A stretch of 64,000 nucleotides of DNA from Clostridium massiliamazoniense. Its GTDB lineage: Bacteria; Bacillota; Clostridia; Clostridiales; Clostridiaceae. A program made the translations under genes and the position numbers. The notes under the pieces were generated by a model. It was given only the letters and a program-made list of their open reading frames with translations, was not told where the DNA came from and did no database searches. Shown in pieces: positions 53,889 through 63,396 of the stretch. Location of the stretch: positions 1-64,000 of the forward strand of contig NZ_LN879464.1 of NCBI RefSeq assembly GCF_001403635.1, written 5' to 3'. Position 1 is the first letter of the stretch; each line of letters starts with the position of its first letter.

Positions 53889-53918
53889 ATGACTTACAGT
53901 CGATAGGAACAAAGGAGA
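53889..53918 (+). promoter_or_regulatory. Stand-alone HP3-like hairpin before the methylase-helicase gene
   Basis: GACT-TAC-AGTC (53891-53901), then GATAGGAACAAAGGAG and the ATG at 53928. The position is the same as HP3 in the repeated leaders, with a different stem (compare GGTC/GACT in copy 2). Confidence 0.5.
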
Positions 53919-53927
53919 AATAAATAA

Positions 53928-56900
53928 ATGAATAAATTAATGCAACTTTTTAACTTAGCACCATCTTTAAGTGAGGAAAATAGCAAGAAAAAAAGAAAGA
54001 AAAAAACAAATAATAAGAAAAGAAATAAAAAAATTCTAATGAAAATTTAGTTGATATAAACTTTTTCTCTATGTTATTTAATAATTCAACTGATCCTAAA
54101 ACTACTTTCAAGAAAAGTGAGAATAGCGATAATGAAGAGGTTAAAAGTAATTCAACTAATTCAACTAATGCTTTAATAGGGTTATTTAATAATATATCAA
54201 ATAATAATAGTGAGGAAAACAAATCAACTTCTGCTGGAAAAACTTTAAAGAAACCAAAAGAGTTAATATTAGATTTCATAGTATCAAAGGATACTGCATC
54301 TACTAAGCCAGCAGAAAGATACAGTGATAATATCAATGCTATTAAATTATTAAATCAATTAGATTCTAATAATAAAAAAGCTAATAAATCACAACAAAAA
54401 ATGCTATCTAAGTTTGTTGGATGGGGAGGTCTTTCTAATAAGCTACAAGAAGATTCAGAAGCTCACTCAATTTTAGGTGCTGAATTTGAAAATGCAAGAA
54501 AAACTGTTAATACTGCTTTTTATACTAATGCAACAATAGTTAAATATGTATGGAATGTTTTATTAAGATTAGGTTTTGAAAAAGGTAGAATATTAGAGCC
54601 AAGCATGGGTATAGGAAATTTCTTTATTTATTCAAAAGAGGATATGTTCTATAATTCCAAAATAGTTGGTGTTGAGATGGACCCTACAACTTCAAAAATA
54701 GCAAGTCATCTTTTCCAATCTGCAACTATAATTAATCGTAGATATGAAGAAACATCAGACCTTCTTAAAGATGGTAGCTTTGATTTAGCTATATCAAATA
54801 TCCCATTTGGAGATATTAAGGTTTTTGATGCTACTGATAAAGAATTAAATGATAATTTATTTATACATGATTATTATTTCTTAAAGACTTTAAAAAAGGT
54901 TAGAGATAAAGGAATAATAGCTTTTGTTACAAGCACAGGTGTAATGGATAAAAATAATTCTTATATAAGAGAATGTTTAGATGAAAAATGCGATTTTTTA
55001 GGTGCTGTAAGATTACCTTCAGGTGCTTTTTCAGATACAAGCGTTGTTTCAGATATTATTTTCCTTCAAAAAAATGAAAATAAACAAAATGAAACTAATG
55101 AATTTGATGAAGAAGAGGAAAATGAAGATGATGAAGTTGTTTCTAAGAAAAAAATTGATAGAAGTTGGTTAAAAACTAGAAGAGTTTTTAAAGATAAAGA
55201 GTTATTTGTTAATGAATACTTTATCAATAATCCAGAAATGGTAATAGGTGAATTAACTTTAGCTACTAATCAGTTTGGTGAATGTATTTCAGTAAAATCA
55301 TCTGGAAAGTTATCTAGTGATTCTTTCAGAAAAACTTTCAAGTATTTCCCTTCAGAAGTTTATATTACACCTCTAACAGATGATTATATGTTTGAGGAAG
55401 AAGAATTAAAGACTTGTGAAGATGAAAATATTAAAGATGGTGAATTTATCCTTGAAGAAAATAAAATTTATCAAAGACAAGGTAATAAATTAATTCCTAG
55501 TTCTTACGTTGGGACAAGAAGAGAAAAGCTTGAATTATATATTTCAATAAAATCAATAGTTAAAACTCTTATACAAGAGCAATTACAAGGTTGTTCTGAT
55601 GAGAGATTAAATTCATTGCAAGATGCTTTAAATAATGAATATGATAAATTTGTTTCACAATTTGGATTTATTAATGGTAGAGCAAATAAATCATTATTAA
55701 ATCAATGTATTCTTTATTCTATGATAGCAGCTTTAGAAAACTATGATTTAGAAGAAAAAACATATTATAAAGCAGATATATTCTCAAAAAGAACAATAGC
55801 TGTAGAAAAGGAATTTATTCCTGAAGATATTGAAGATGCTATTTGTTTAAGTTTCACTACTTTAGGAGCTATAGATGTAGATTTTATAGCTGAAAAATTA
55901 AATAGAAGTGTAAAATCTATAACAGAGGAATTAATAGAAAGAGAAATAGTATTCGCTGATCCTTTAGATGTTTCAAATCTTATATATAGAGATGAATATT
56001 TAAGTGGTTATGTTAAGGACAAGCTAAAAGTAGCTGTTGAAATAGCAAAAACTAATCCTGCTATTGAAAGAAATGTAGCAGCGTTAAAAATGGTTATTCC
56101 AGATTACATCACAGATGTAGCACTTAATTTCGCTAGTACCTGGATACCTGCTAATATCAAAGAAGATTTTATTAAGCAAACTTTAGGTTTGGATGATGAC
56201 AGATATGAAGTAAAACTATTATATACTGCTGTAAAAGGATATAGCTTAATCTATAATGGTTATATTCCATATGCAAAAGATAAGATGGAATGGGGAAGTA
56301 GTAGAAAACCTAGTTTCGCAATTATTGATGCTATATTAAATTTAGGTGATTTAACTGTAACTGATACTAAGTTAGTTGATGGAAAAGAAAAAAGGGTTAA
56401 AAATATTGAGGAAACACAATTAGCTTTAAATATGGCTGAAAAGTGGAAATTAGAATTTATTAATTATATAAATTCTAAACCAGAAGTATTAAAATATTTA
56501 ACTGATATCTACAATGAAGAGTTTAATGGATATGTAGAAAGAAGTTATTCTAATATTTTTAAAACAATAAATATAAATCCTAATATATCTCTTAGAGAAC
56601 ATCAATTAAGGGTTATTAGTAGAATGATTCAATCTAAGACAAATACTTTATTATGTCATAGTGTTGGTTCTGGTAAAACTTATAGTGCAGTTGCTTATGC
56701 AGAAGAATCAGCTAGAATTAGTAATAATAGAGAGATTAAGAATAAAAACTTATTTATAGTCCCAAATCACTTATGCAAATCATATGGTTTTGCAAAAGAA
56801 TATTTAGCTTTATATCCACAAGCTAAGATACTTGCTTGTACTCCAGAGGACTTTAAGAAATCTAATAGAAGAAAATTAATTTCTAAAATTGCTCTTGGAG

Positions 56901-58987
56901 ATTGGACTTCTGTTATTATTCCTTATTCAGTTTTAAGTATGATACCTTTAAAACCTTCAACTGAAATTGAATTACTAAAGGAAAGATTAGATGAAGTAAA
57001 TGAAACTTTATCATTTTATGAAGAGAATTCAGATAATAGAATTTCTATTAAAGATTTAGAAAAGGCAAAAGAAAACTTTGAAACAAAAATAAAAAAATTA
57101 TCTGATAGACATATTGATAATGGACTTCTATTTTGGGAAGATTTAGGGATTACAAATATTTTTGTAGATGAAGCTCATAACTATAAAAATCTTTTTGTTC
57201 CTAAGAAAATCCAAGTAGCTGGTGTTGCAAATAGTTCAGCTAAGAAGTCACAAGATTTATATAATAAAATAAGTTACCAAAGAAAAACTTATGGTGATGG
57301 TTGTATAACTTTTATGACTGCAACTCCAATTTCAAATTCAATGTCTGAGATGTATATTTTATTAAAGTATTTATCACCAAAGCGTAGCTTAGAGCAATAT
57401 CGCTTAGAGAGTTTTGATGCTTTCGCTGCCAACTTTGGAGAAGTTGTTACTAACATGGAAATAGATCCTACTGGTCAAGGATTTAGATTAAAAGCTCGTT
57501 TCAGTAAATTCTGTAACTTAGGTGAGTTAATCACTGTCTTTAGGGAAGTTGCTGATGTAGTTAATATTCAAGATATAGATGATATAAAAATCCCTAACCA
57601 TGTAGAGGGAAAACCTATTGTTAGAACAGTTCAACCAACACCTGAAATGAAAAATTATATTGATGAATTAGTTAAAAGAGCTGAAAGTATATCTAATGGG
57701 GGAGTAAATCCTGCAATAGATAATATGCTTAAAATTACTAATGAAGGTAGAAAAATAGCTGTTGCTCCTAGATTAGTTGGGATAGACCAAGATTCTCCTA
57801 AATTATTAGCTGTAGCTGATGATGTAGCAGAAATCTATAGAAAATTCCCTAATGGAACTCAACTATTATTTTCAAATTTAGGTACTCCAAAAGATGATGG
57901 AAGTTATAGTGTTTATGATGAATTAAAAACACACATTATAAATAATGGCGTTCCAGAGCATGAAATTAAATTCATTCATGATGCAAAGACAACTGAACAA
58001 AGAACTAAAATGATTTCAGATTTTAATGAAGGAAACTTCAAAATTTTAATTGGTTCAACTTCTACGTGTGGAGAAGGTGTCAATTTTCAACAAAATATCA
58101 AAAGTTTGTCAAATATTGACGTACCTTGGAAGCCGTCTTCAGTAGAACAAAGAGTAGGTAGAGCTTTTAGATTTGGTAATGTAAATGAAGAAGTCTATGA
58201 ATTTAGATATGTAACTAATTCAAGTTTTGATGCTTATAGCTGGCAACTTGTTGAATTTAAATCTAAATATATAGCTCAAATCCTTTCAGCAACATCTAGT
58301 TCTAGGGTAGCTGAAGATTTAGAATCATCAACACTTACTTATGAAGCTTGTAAAGCGTGTGCAGCTAATAATCCTAAATTATTAGAACTTGCAACTATGA
58401 AAGAGCAAATACAAAAGCTTCAAGTGATGGAAAAAGCTCATAAACATCAAATGCTTATGTCTATGCAACAAGAAAAAATGACAAAGGAACATTTAGCTTT
58501 CACAAAAAAATCTCTTGAAAAACTAAATGAAGATATTGCTGTTATGAAAGATACTGGAGACTTTATTATTAATCTTAATAATAAAGATTATTCAGATGAT
58601 ACTCTAGCAATAGAACAGTTAGGTTTAATAATGAAAGGAATTGATTCAAAGGTTATAGGTTATATTTATAATCTTCCTATAAAACTTGAAGTTACAACAA
58701 CATCAGGTATGCTAAATAGAAGTTTTTATATTGGTTCTAATTATAATTATAAATTAGAATATAAAGTATATCCAAAAATGATGTTTAATTCTATTAAAAA
58801 AATAAATACATTATTAATAGAAAAAAGAGATTCTATGATTGAGAAAATAGAACAATATTCTAATGATTTAAGATTATTAGAAGGAAAAACAAATGTTGAA
58901 TTTAAACATAAAGAAGAACTTCAAAACTTATTGTTATCTAAAAATAATTTAGAAACAGAACTTTCATTAGATGGAAATATAAAATAA
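53928..58987 (+). CDS. Giant N6-adenine methylase-SNF2 helicase (DarB-like), frame broken near the start
   Basis: The main frame is open from before 54071 to 58987 (1638 residues). Upstream, ATG 53928 with AAAGGAGA starts MNKLMQLFNLAPSLSEENSK, which stops at 54048. One extra A in the A7 run 54027-54033 joins it to NSNENLVDINFFSMLFNN. Domains (numbering from 54071): a helical start with FVGWGGLSNKL (about 115); an adenine methylase with ILEPSMGIGNFF (about 175) and AISNIPFG (about 240); an SNF2-type helicase with HSVGSGKT (about 862), VDEAHN (about 1031) and a C-lobe with VEQRVGRAFRFGN (about 1356); and a coiled-coil tail. This is the layout of phage P1 DarB and related plasmid proteins, which guard incoming DNA from restriction. 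Confidence 0.85.
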
Positions 58988-58992
58988 TAAAA

Positions 58993-59035
58993 AAAAGAAC
59001 TCCAAATTATATTTTTAAATTTGGGGTTCTTTTTG
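58993..59035 (+). terminator. Terminator of the methylase-helicase gene
   Basis: AAAGAACTCCAAATT pairs with AATTTGGGGTTCTTT, followed by TT. Confidence 0.8.
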
Positions 59036-59141
59036 GTTGGGGCATAAATAAATAAAGAAAATATTTATTTAAGACAATCTTTATATGTACAAACTTTATA
59101 AATCAAATAACATATTAATTATATCACAAAATCGGATATAA

Positions 59142-59312
59142 TTCACACTTTTTTTACAATTTTAAGGTTCAATTTTTTTTTGTAAAACAACATATTTAAG
59201 ATATAAAGGAAAATTTATTTTATTTAATATTTATATTGAAGTATTAAACAAACAAATTTTAATTAGCTTTAGCTAATGGAAAAAACAAATAAATAGCCAA
59301 TAGGCTCACAGG
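59142..59312 (+). promoter_or_regulatory. Repeated promoter-leader element, copy 6
   Basis: Block: TTCACA (59142), TTTACA 59153-59158, 8 nt, GTTCAA 59167-59172, 18 nt, CATATTTAAGA from 59191. HP1 TTTAATAT/ATATTGAA (about 59222-59240, with a G-U pair), HP2 ATTAGC-TTTA-GCTAAT (59263-59278), HP3 AGCC-AATA-GGCT (59296-59307), CACAGGAGG. Confidence 0.8.
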
Positions 59313-59323
59313 AGGAACTGAAA

Positions 59324-59710
59324 ATGAAAAATATTAGATTAGAAATTTTAAACTTTTTGCAATGGAATGATGAAGAAGGAAATTATTCTGATGAAAGACA
59401 AATTGCTTTAGGTAATAAACCTTTTACTCTTCAAGAAAGTAAAATTTTGCTTTGGCATACTTTATTTATTGATATCATCAAAGAGTTTGAAGTTATAAAT
59501 CCTTTGAAAGTAAGCTATGAAATAGTTGAGGATTTAGTTTATTCAAATAACTTAAAAAAACTTTCTGATGCTATCTTAAATGAATTAGCTGAAGGGAAAA
59601 ATGACGAGGAATCTTATTATGAAATTTTAAAGGCTGTTGCTCATGAGATTTCTCAAAAAAGAAAATTTTACTTTTTATTAAAAGGACTTTTAAATCAATC
59701 AGAAATGTAA
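59324..59710 (+). CDS. Hypothetical 128-residue helical protein
   Basis: It reads MKNIRLEILNFLQWNDEEGN, then YSDERQIALGNKPFTLQESK, ILLWHTLFIDIIKEFEVINP and ends FYFLLKGLLNQSEM. It is mostly helical and acidic, without membrane spans. It is the only gene directly behind leader copy 6; GGAGGA stands before the ATG. The function is unknown. The leader links its control to that of the replication genes. Confidence 0.6.
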   Translation: MKNIRLEILNFLQWNDEEGNYSDERQIALGNKPFTLQESKILLWHTLFIDIIKEFEVINPLKVSYEIVEDLVYSNNLKKLSDAILNELAEGKNDEESYYEILKAVAHEISQKRKFYFLLKGLLNQSEM

Positions 59711-59827
59711 AAAACAAAATAAGGACCATAAATATTAAAATAAAAATTTTTTTAATTTCAAATAATACACCTATTCAATTATGTAATAATATATAATTAA
59801 GTTGTATTATTTGAAAAGGAGGATTAT

Positions 59828-59983
59828 ATGGAGATGAGATTAAAAAAAGATGATTACTCAAATCTTTCAATTACAGAATTAATGACTTTACTAAAAAAAG
59901 CTTCTTCAGATGATGAGAGAAAATTCTTTTTTAATTTAGTTAATGAAGCAAGACACATTGCAGCGAAGAAGGTGGTTAAGTAG
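59828..59983 (+). CDS. Small antitoxin-like protein upstream of a zeta-type toxin
   Basis: 51 residues: MEMRLKKDDYSNLSITELMT, then LLKKASSDDERKFFFNLVNE and ARHIAAKKVVK. It is helical, as expected for a zeta antitoxin, although the family is not certain. AAAAGGAGG lies 7-8 bases before the ATG. Its TAG shares a G with the GTG start of the zeta-like gene (TAGTG), the coupling usual for antitoxin-toxin pairs. No leader element precedes it; a TTGTATTATTTG stretch may hold its promoter. Confidence 0.6.
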   Translation: MEMRLKKDDYSNLSITELMTLLKKASSDDERKFFFNLVNEARHIAAKKVVK

Positions 59984-60561
59984 TGAATACTTATACTATA
60001 TTTGCAGGTGTGAATGGAGCTGGTAAATCTTCATTATTCGCTTCAGATTATGCAATTTTAAATAAAAATGAGAGAAGAATTAACACTGATGAAATGGTTT
60101 CTAGGTTAGGAAATTAGACTGATGATAAACTTCAAGCTAAATGTGCAAGAGAAGCTATTAGGTTAATTAGATTTTATTTTGCTAATGGCGTTTCTTTTAA
60201 CCAAGAAACAACTTTATGTGGTAAGTCAATAATCAGTAATGTAAAGAAGGCTAAAGAATTAGGTTATTATGTATCAGTACATTTTGTTACTGTAAACAGC
60301 TATAAAATAGCACAAGAAAGAGTTTCTCACAGAGTTGCTATTGGTGGTCATGGTATACCTAATGAAACTATAAAGAAAAGATATTTTGAATCTTTTGAGA
60401 ATTTAAAAAAAATAATTCCTATATGTGATGAATTAATAATTTATGAAAATTCATTAACAGATGAAATGCTTAGAACTGTTTGTATTATTGAAAATGGTAA
60501 TATAACTGCTAAAGATGATTTAGATGATTATTATTATATTTTTAAATTACTAGATTTATAA
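59983..60561 (+). pseudogene. Zeta-toxin-family kinase with an internal TAG
   Basis: 192 codons from GTG 59983. Residues 1-44 read MNTYTIFAGVNGAGKSSLFA (Walker A) and NERRINTDEMVSRLGN (catalytic Asp region). TAG at 60115-60117 interrupts, where a Trp (TGG) is likely expected. The frame then continues without other lesions: VSFNQETTLCGKSIISNVKK, GYYVSVHFVTVNS, IAQERVSHRVAIGGHGIP and so on to TAA 60559-60561. Zeta toxins phosphorylate UDP-N-acetylglucosamine, starving wall synthesis. The rest of the frame is intact, so the stop is recent, or it is read through. The P-loop peptide alone would be harmless. Confidence 0.8.
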
Positions 60562-60574
60562 TATAAAACAATAA

Positions 60575-60622
60575 GAAAGGACTCCGAAAACTAAAGCTAT
60601 TTAGTTTGGGGTTCTTTTTTTG
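60575..60622 (+). terminator. Terminator of the zeta locus
   Basis: AAAGGACTCC with AAACTAAA pairs with TTTAGTTTGGGGTTCTTT, followed by TTTT. It is close in sequence to the terminator at 58993. Confidence 0.8.
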
Positions 60623-60651
60623 TTGTATAAAAAACTTAAAATCAGTTATTA

Positions 60652-60819
60652 TTCACATATTGTTTACATTTTATAAGTTCAAAAAAATAATGTAAATTAG
60701 CATATTTAAGGTATACAGGAAAATTTATTTTATTCAATTATTATTGAAGGCTTAAATAAATTTAAATTAGCAGTAGCTAATGAAGGAAATAAATAAATAG
60801 CCAAAAGGCTCACAGGAGG
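60652..60819 (+). promoter_or_regulatory. Repeated promoter-leader element, copy 7
   Basis: Block: TTCACA (60652), TTTACA 60663-60668, 8 nt, GTTCAA 60677-60682, 18 nt, CATATTTAAGG from 60701. HP1 TTCAAT-TATT-ATTGAA (60733-60748), HP2 ATTAGC-AGTA-GCTAAT (60766-60781), HP3 AGCC-AAAA-GGCT (60799-60810), CACAGGAGG. Confidence 0.85.
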
Positions 60820-60827
60820 AATAACAA

Positions 60828-62810
60828 ATGAAAATCAAAGAAATCAAATTAAGACAATTTGGAAAGCACTATGAAAAGGATTTAAAATTAAGCAATATTA
60901 CTTTAATTAAAGGTGATAATGGTTCTGGAAAATCAACTATTTTAGAAGCTATAAACTATGCTCTAAATGGACAAGTAAGACGATTACCTAAAAAATTAGA
61001 AAGTATTTCAAAGCTATCTAAAGATGGATCATTAAGTGTTGAGTTATCAACTGATGAAAATGTAATTACCAGAAGTATCTCTAAAGGTAAAAAACTTAGT
61101 GAAACATTAGAATGTAGCACTATAGATAATTCATTAACTTATACTGAGAAAAATTTAATTCTTAGTAATACTTATAATTTGGATGAACTGTTACTTAACC
61201 CATTGAATTTTATTAATTTATCATCATCAGATAAAAGTAAATATATTTTATCATTACTTAATGATGTTACTATTAATAAAAATAATATCATTTCAGAGTT
61301 AGAAACAAAATTCCAAAGCAGCCAATTAGCTTTAAATTGTATAAATGAACTTAAAGCTGAGGAAAGTTTAGTTGACTTATTGGATTCTTGTCTAAAGTTA
61401 GCAACTTCTCAAAAAAGATTACTTTCAAAAGAATTAAATGATAATACTGATAGTTTTAAAATTGAAGATTTGAAAAGGGATATTCAACTATTCGATTCAA
61501 AAGAATTAGAAAAGATTCCTCAAATTTCAAAAGAATTAAGTGAAATGAAATATAATCTAAAAATAGCTAATGATAAAAAGGAAAAAAAGATTGCTTTAAA
61601 CAAGCAAATAGAAAATATTAAGAAAAATAATTCTACTTTAAATATAAAGGCTATTGAAAAGGAGTCTAAAGAGGTTTCAGATAAGTTAGGTAAATTATAT
61701 TCTATAAAGCCTAATAATGAATTAGAGAGCCAATTAGACACTTTAAAAGATGAATTATTGAAAATAAAAGAAGAAGGACTTAGTATTAAATCAAAAATAG
61801 ATGTTGCAAATGGCAATATGGCTAATTTAGTGAATTTGAATTTAAGAATAAAAACTATAAGTCAATCCAAAAGATGTGTTATAGATGATTCTATACCTTG
61901 TAATACTCAATTTAATAATTCCAGCAATAAGTTATTAACTGAAATTAATGAATTGAAAAATGAAATAATAGGATTACAAAATTCAAGAAATAAGTTAGCT
62001 CAAAAATATATAGTCAAAAATCAAGAAATTTCAAAGGTGAAGGAGCTTTATGAAAACGCTAAAGCTGAATACGCTAAAGCTCAATCAGAAATTCAATCCT
62101 TAAATAAAAAATCAGAGGATTTAAATAAAAAATCCAGAGAGATTCTTGAACATAGTTTAACGTTAGCTGCCTTAGAAAAATCTTTTAATGAAATAGTTTT
62201 AGAGGATACAACTATCTTATCTAAAATTATAGCTGTGAAAGAAGAAGAACTTAATCAACTTCATATAAAGAACAAACAGTATATTGAATTATCACAGGCT
62301 TTAAAATTAGCAGAAATGAATGATAAATCAAAGGATTTAAAGGAAAATGATTTAGTACAACTTAAAGCATTAGAAAAAGATATTAAGAAAATAAAGTTAG
62401 AACTTCTTGAAGAAGGAATTAAACCTATCGAAAATACAATGAATGAAATTCTTAAAGAATTACAATTCAACTATGTTGTATTTATAAATAATGATGGTAA
62501 AAAAGCTACTTTAGGATTCACTAAAAAGGATCAAGATGATAAAGATGTTAATGTAGAAATAGACATGTTATCTACTGGTGAAACTATGATTTTTATTTTA
62601 GCTTTAATTGGAGCAATCTATAAAAAGAAAAATTCTAATTTTAAGTTATTAGCATTAGATGATATTGATAACTTAGACAAGGAAAATCTTCATAAATTAT
62701 TTAGTATGTCAAATGTTTTAGAAAAGTATTTTGATAATATTTTATTCATTGGAATTTTAAATGATTTAGATATATCAGAATATGAAAATATTAGCGTAAT
62801 AAATATGTAA
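60828..62810 (+). CDS. SMC/Rad50-like ATPase
   Basis: 660 residues. The N-terminal head has KEIKLRQFGKHYEKDLKLSN, then the Walker A GDNGSGKST (29-37). A long coiled coil runs about 185-500. Near its middle RCVIDDSIPCNTQFNNS (about 349-365) looks like half of a Rad50 zinc hook, but there is no CxxC. The C-terminal head has the signature LSTGE (about 582) and Walker B LLALDDIDNLD (about 606). It is half the size of Rad50/SbcC. Such proteins handle DNA ends in phage and plasmid recombination. No SbcD nuclease is adjacent. It is the only gene behind leader copy 7. Confidence 0.8.
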   Translation: MKIKEIKLRQFGKHYEKDLKLSNITLIKGDNGSGKSTILEAINYALNGQVRRLPKKLESISKLSKDGSLSVELSTDENVITRSISKGKKLSETLECSTIDNSLTYTEKNLILSNTYNLDELLLNPLNFINLSSSDKSKYILSLLNDVTINKNNIISELETKFQSSQLALNCINELKAEESLVDLLDSCLKLATSQKRLLSKELNDNTDSFKIEDLKRDIQLFDSKELEKIPQISKELSEMKYNLKIANDKKEKKIALNKQIENIKKNNSTLNIKAIEKESKEVSDKLGKLYSIKPNNELESQLDTLKDELLKIKEEGLSIKSKIDVANGNMANLVNLNLRIKTISQSKRCVIDDSIPCNTQFNNSSNKLLTEINELKNEIIGLQNSRNKLAQKYIVKNQEISKVKELYENAKAEYAKAQSEIQSLNKKSEDLNKKSREILEHSLTLAALEKSFNEIVLEDTTILSKIIAVKEEELNQLHIKNKQYIELSQALKLAEMNDKSKDLKENDLVQLKALEKDIKKIKLELLEEGIKPIENTMNEILKELQFNYVVFINNDGKKATLGFTKKDQDDKDVNVEIDMLSTGETMIFILALIGAIYKKKNSNFKLLALDDIDNLDKENLHKLFSMSNVLEKYFDNILFIGILNDLDISEYENISVINM

Positions 62811-62870
62811 ATTGATTTTCAAGATAAAATTTGCTTAAAAACAGAATAAAATAAATAAAATTAAAATAAT

Positions 62871-62926
62871 AAAAGTAGGAATGGTATATTTAAATTAAAT
62901 TTTACCTCTTCCTACTTTTTCTTTTA
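62871..62926 (+). terminator. Terminator of the SMC-like ATPase gene
   Basis: AAAAGTAGGAA pairs with TTCCTACTTTT over a large loop, followed by TCTTTT. Confidence 0.7.
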
Positions 62927-63122
62927 GGATAAAAATGTTATAATTCTAATAAAAAAACCCATAACTTATAAGTTACAGGTAATTTTGAAATCACTTTAAT
63001 TAAATATTTTAGTGTCTTTTAATTATCAAGCACTCTTTTAATTATCAAACACATTATAGCATATAGTAAATAATTTTATCAATGAAATTATTAAATATTA
63101 ACAATTAATGGGGTGAGTTAAA

Positions 63123-63248
63123 TTGAGAGATAAAATAAATGAATTAAATAATTTGAAAAAAGAAATAGAAGAGATTTTTGATTTTTGTGATAACAAAATA
63201 GAAGATTTACTTAAAGAATTAGACAAATTAGAAAGTGAAATAAAATAG
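63123..63248 (+). CDS. 41-residue coiled-coil peptide
   Basis: From TTG 63123, with GGGGTGAG 6-8 bases upstream: MRDKINELNNLKKEIEEIFD, then FCDNKIEDLLKELDKLESEI and K. It is a clear heptad pattern of one long helix or a helical hairpin. It resembles tiny anti-regulator or Spo0E-size peptides in length, but the Spo0E SQxLD motif is absent. It stands alone before secA. Translation is likely from the RBS; the function is unknown. Confidence 0.5.
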   Translation: MRDKINELNNLKKEIEEIFDFCDNKIEDLLKELDKLESEIK

Positions 63249-63396
63249 AACTTTGAACATATCAAAAGTAATATTACCATTCAAACTCTGAAGTTATACT
63301 TTGGAGTTATTTTTTTATTCCAAAGCCACTTTATGCGAATTGGAAGAATTTAATATATAATTAAGTACATAAAAACACACAAAAGAGGGATGATAA

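Noticed and set aside
54027-54033. Classical X-XXY-YYZ ribosomal -1 slippery heptamer
   Set aside because: In the reading frame used the run is T-AAA-AAA-A, so the P-site tRNA would mismatch; only single-tRNA slippage or polymerase slippage fits.
63123-63248. Spo0E-like phosphatase
   Set aside because: Right size and helical, but the SQxLD signature is absent.
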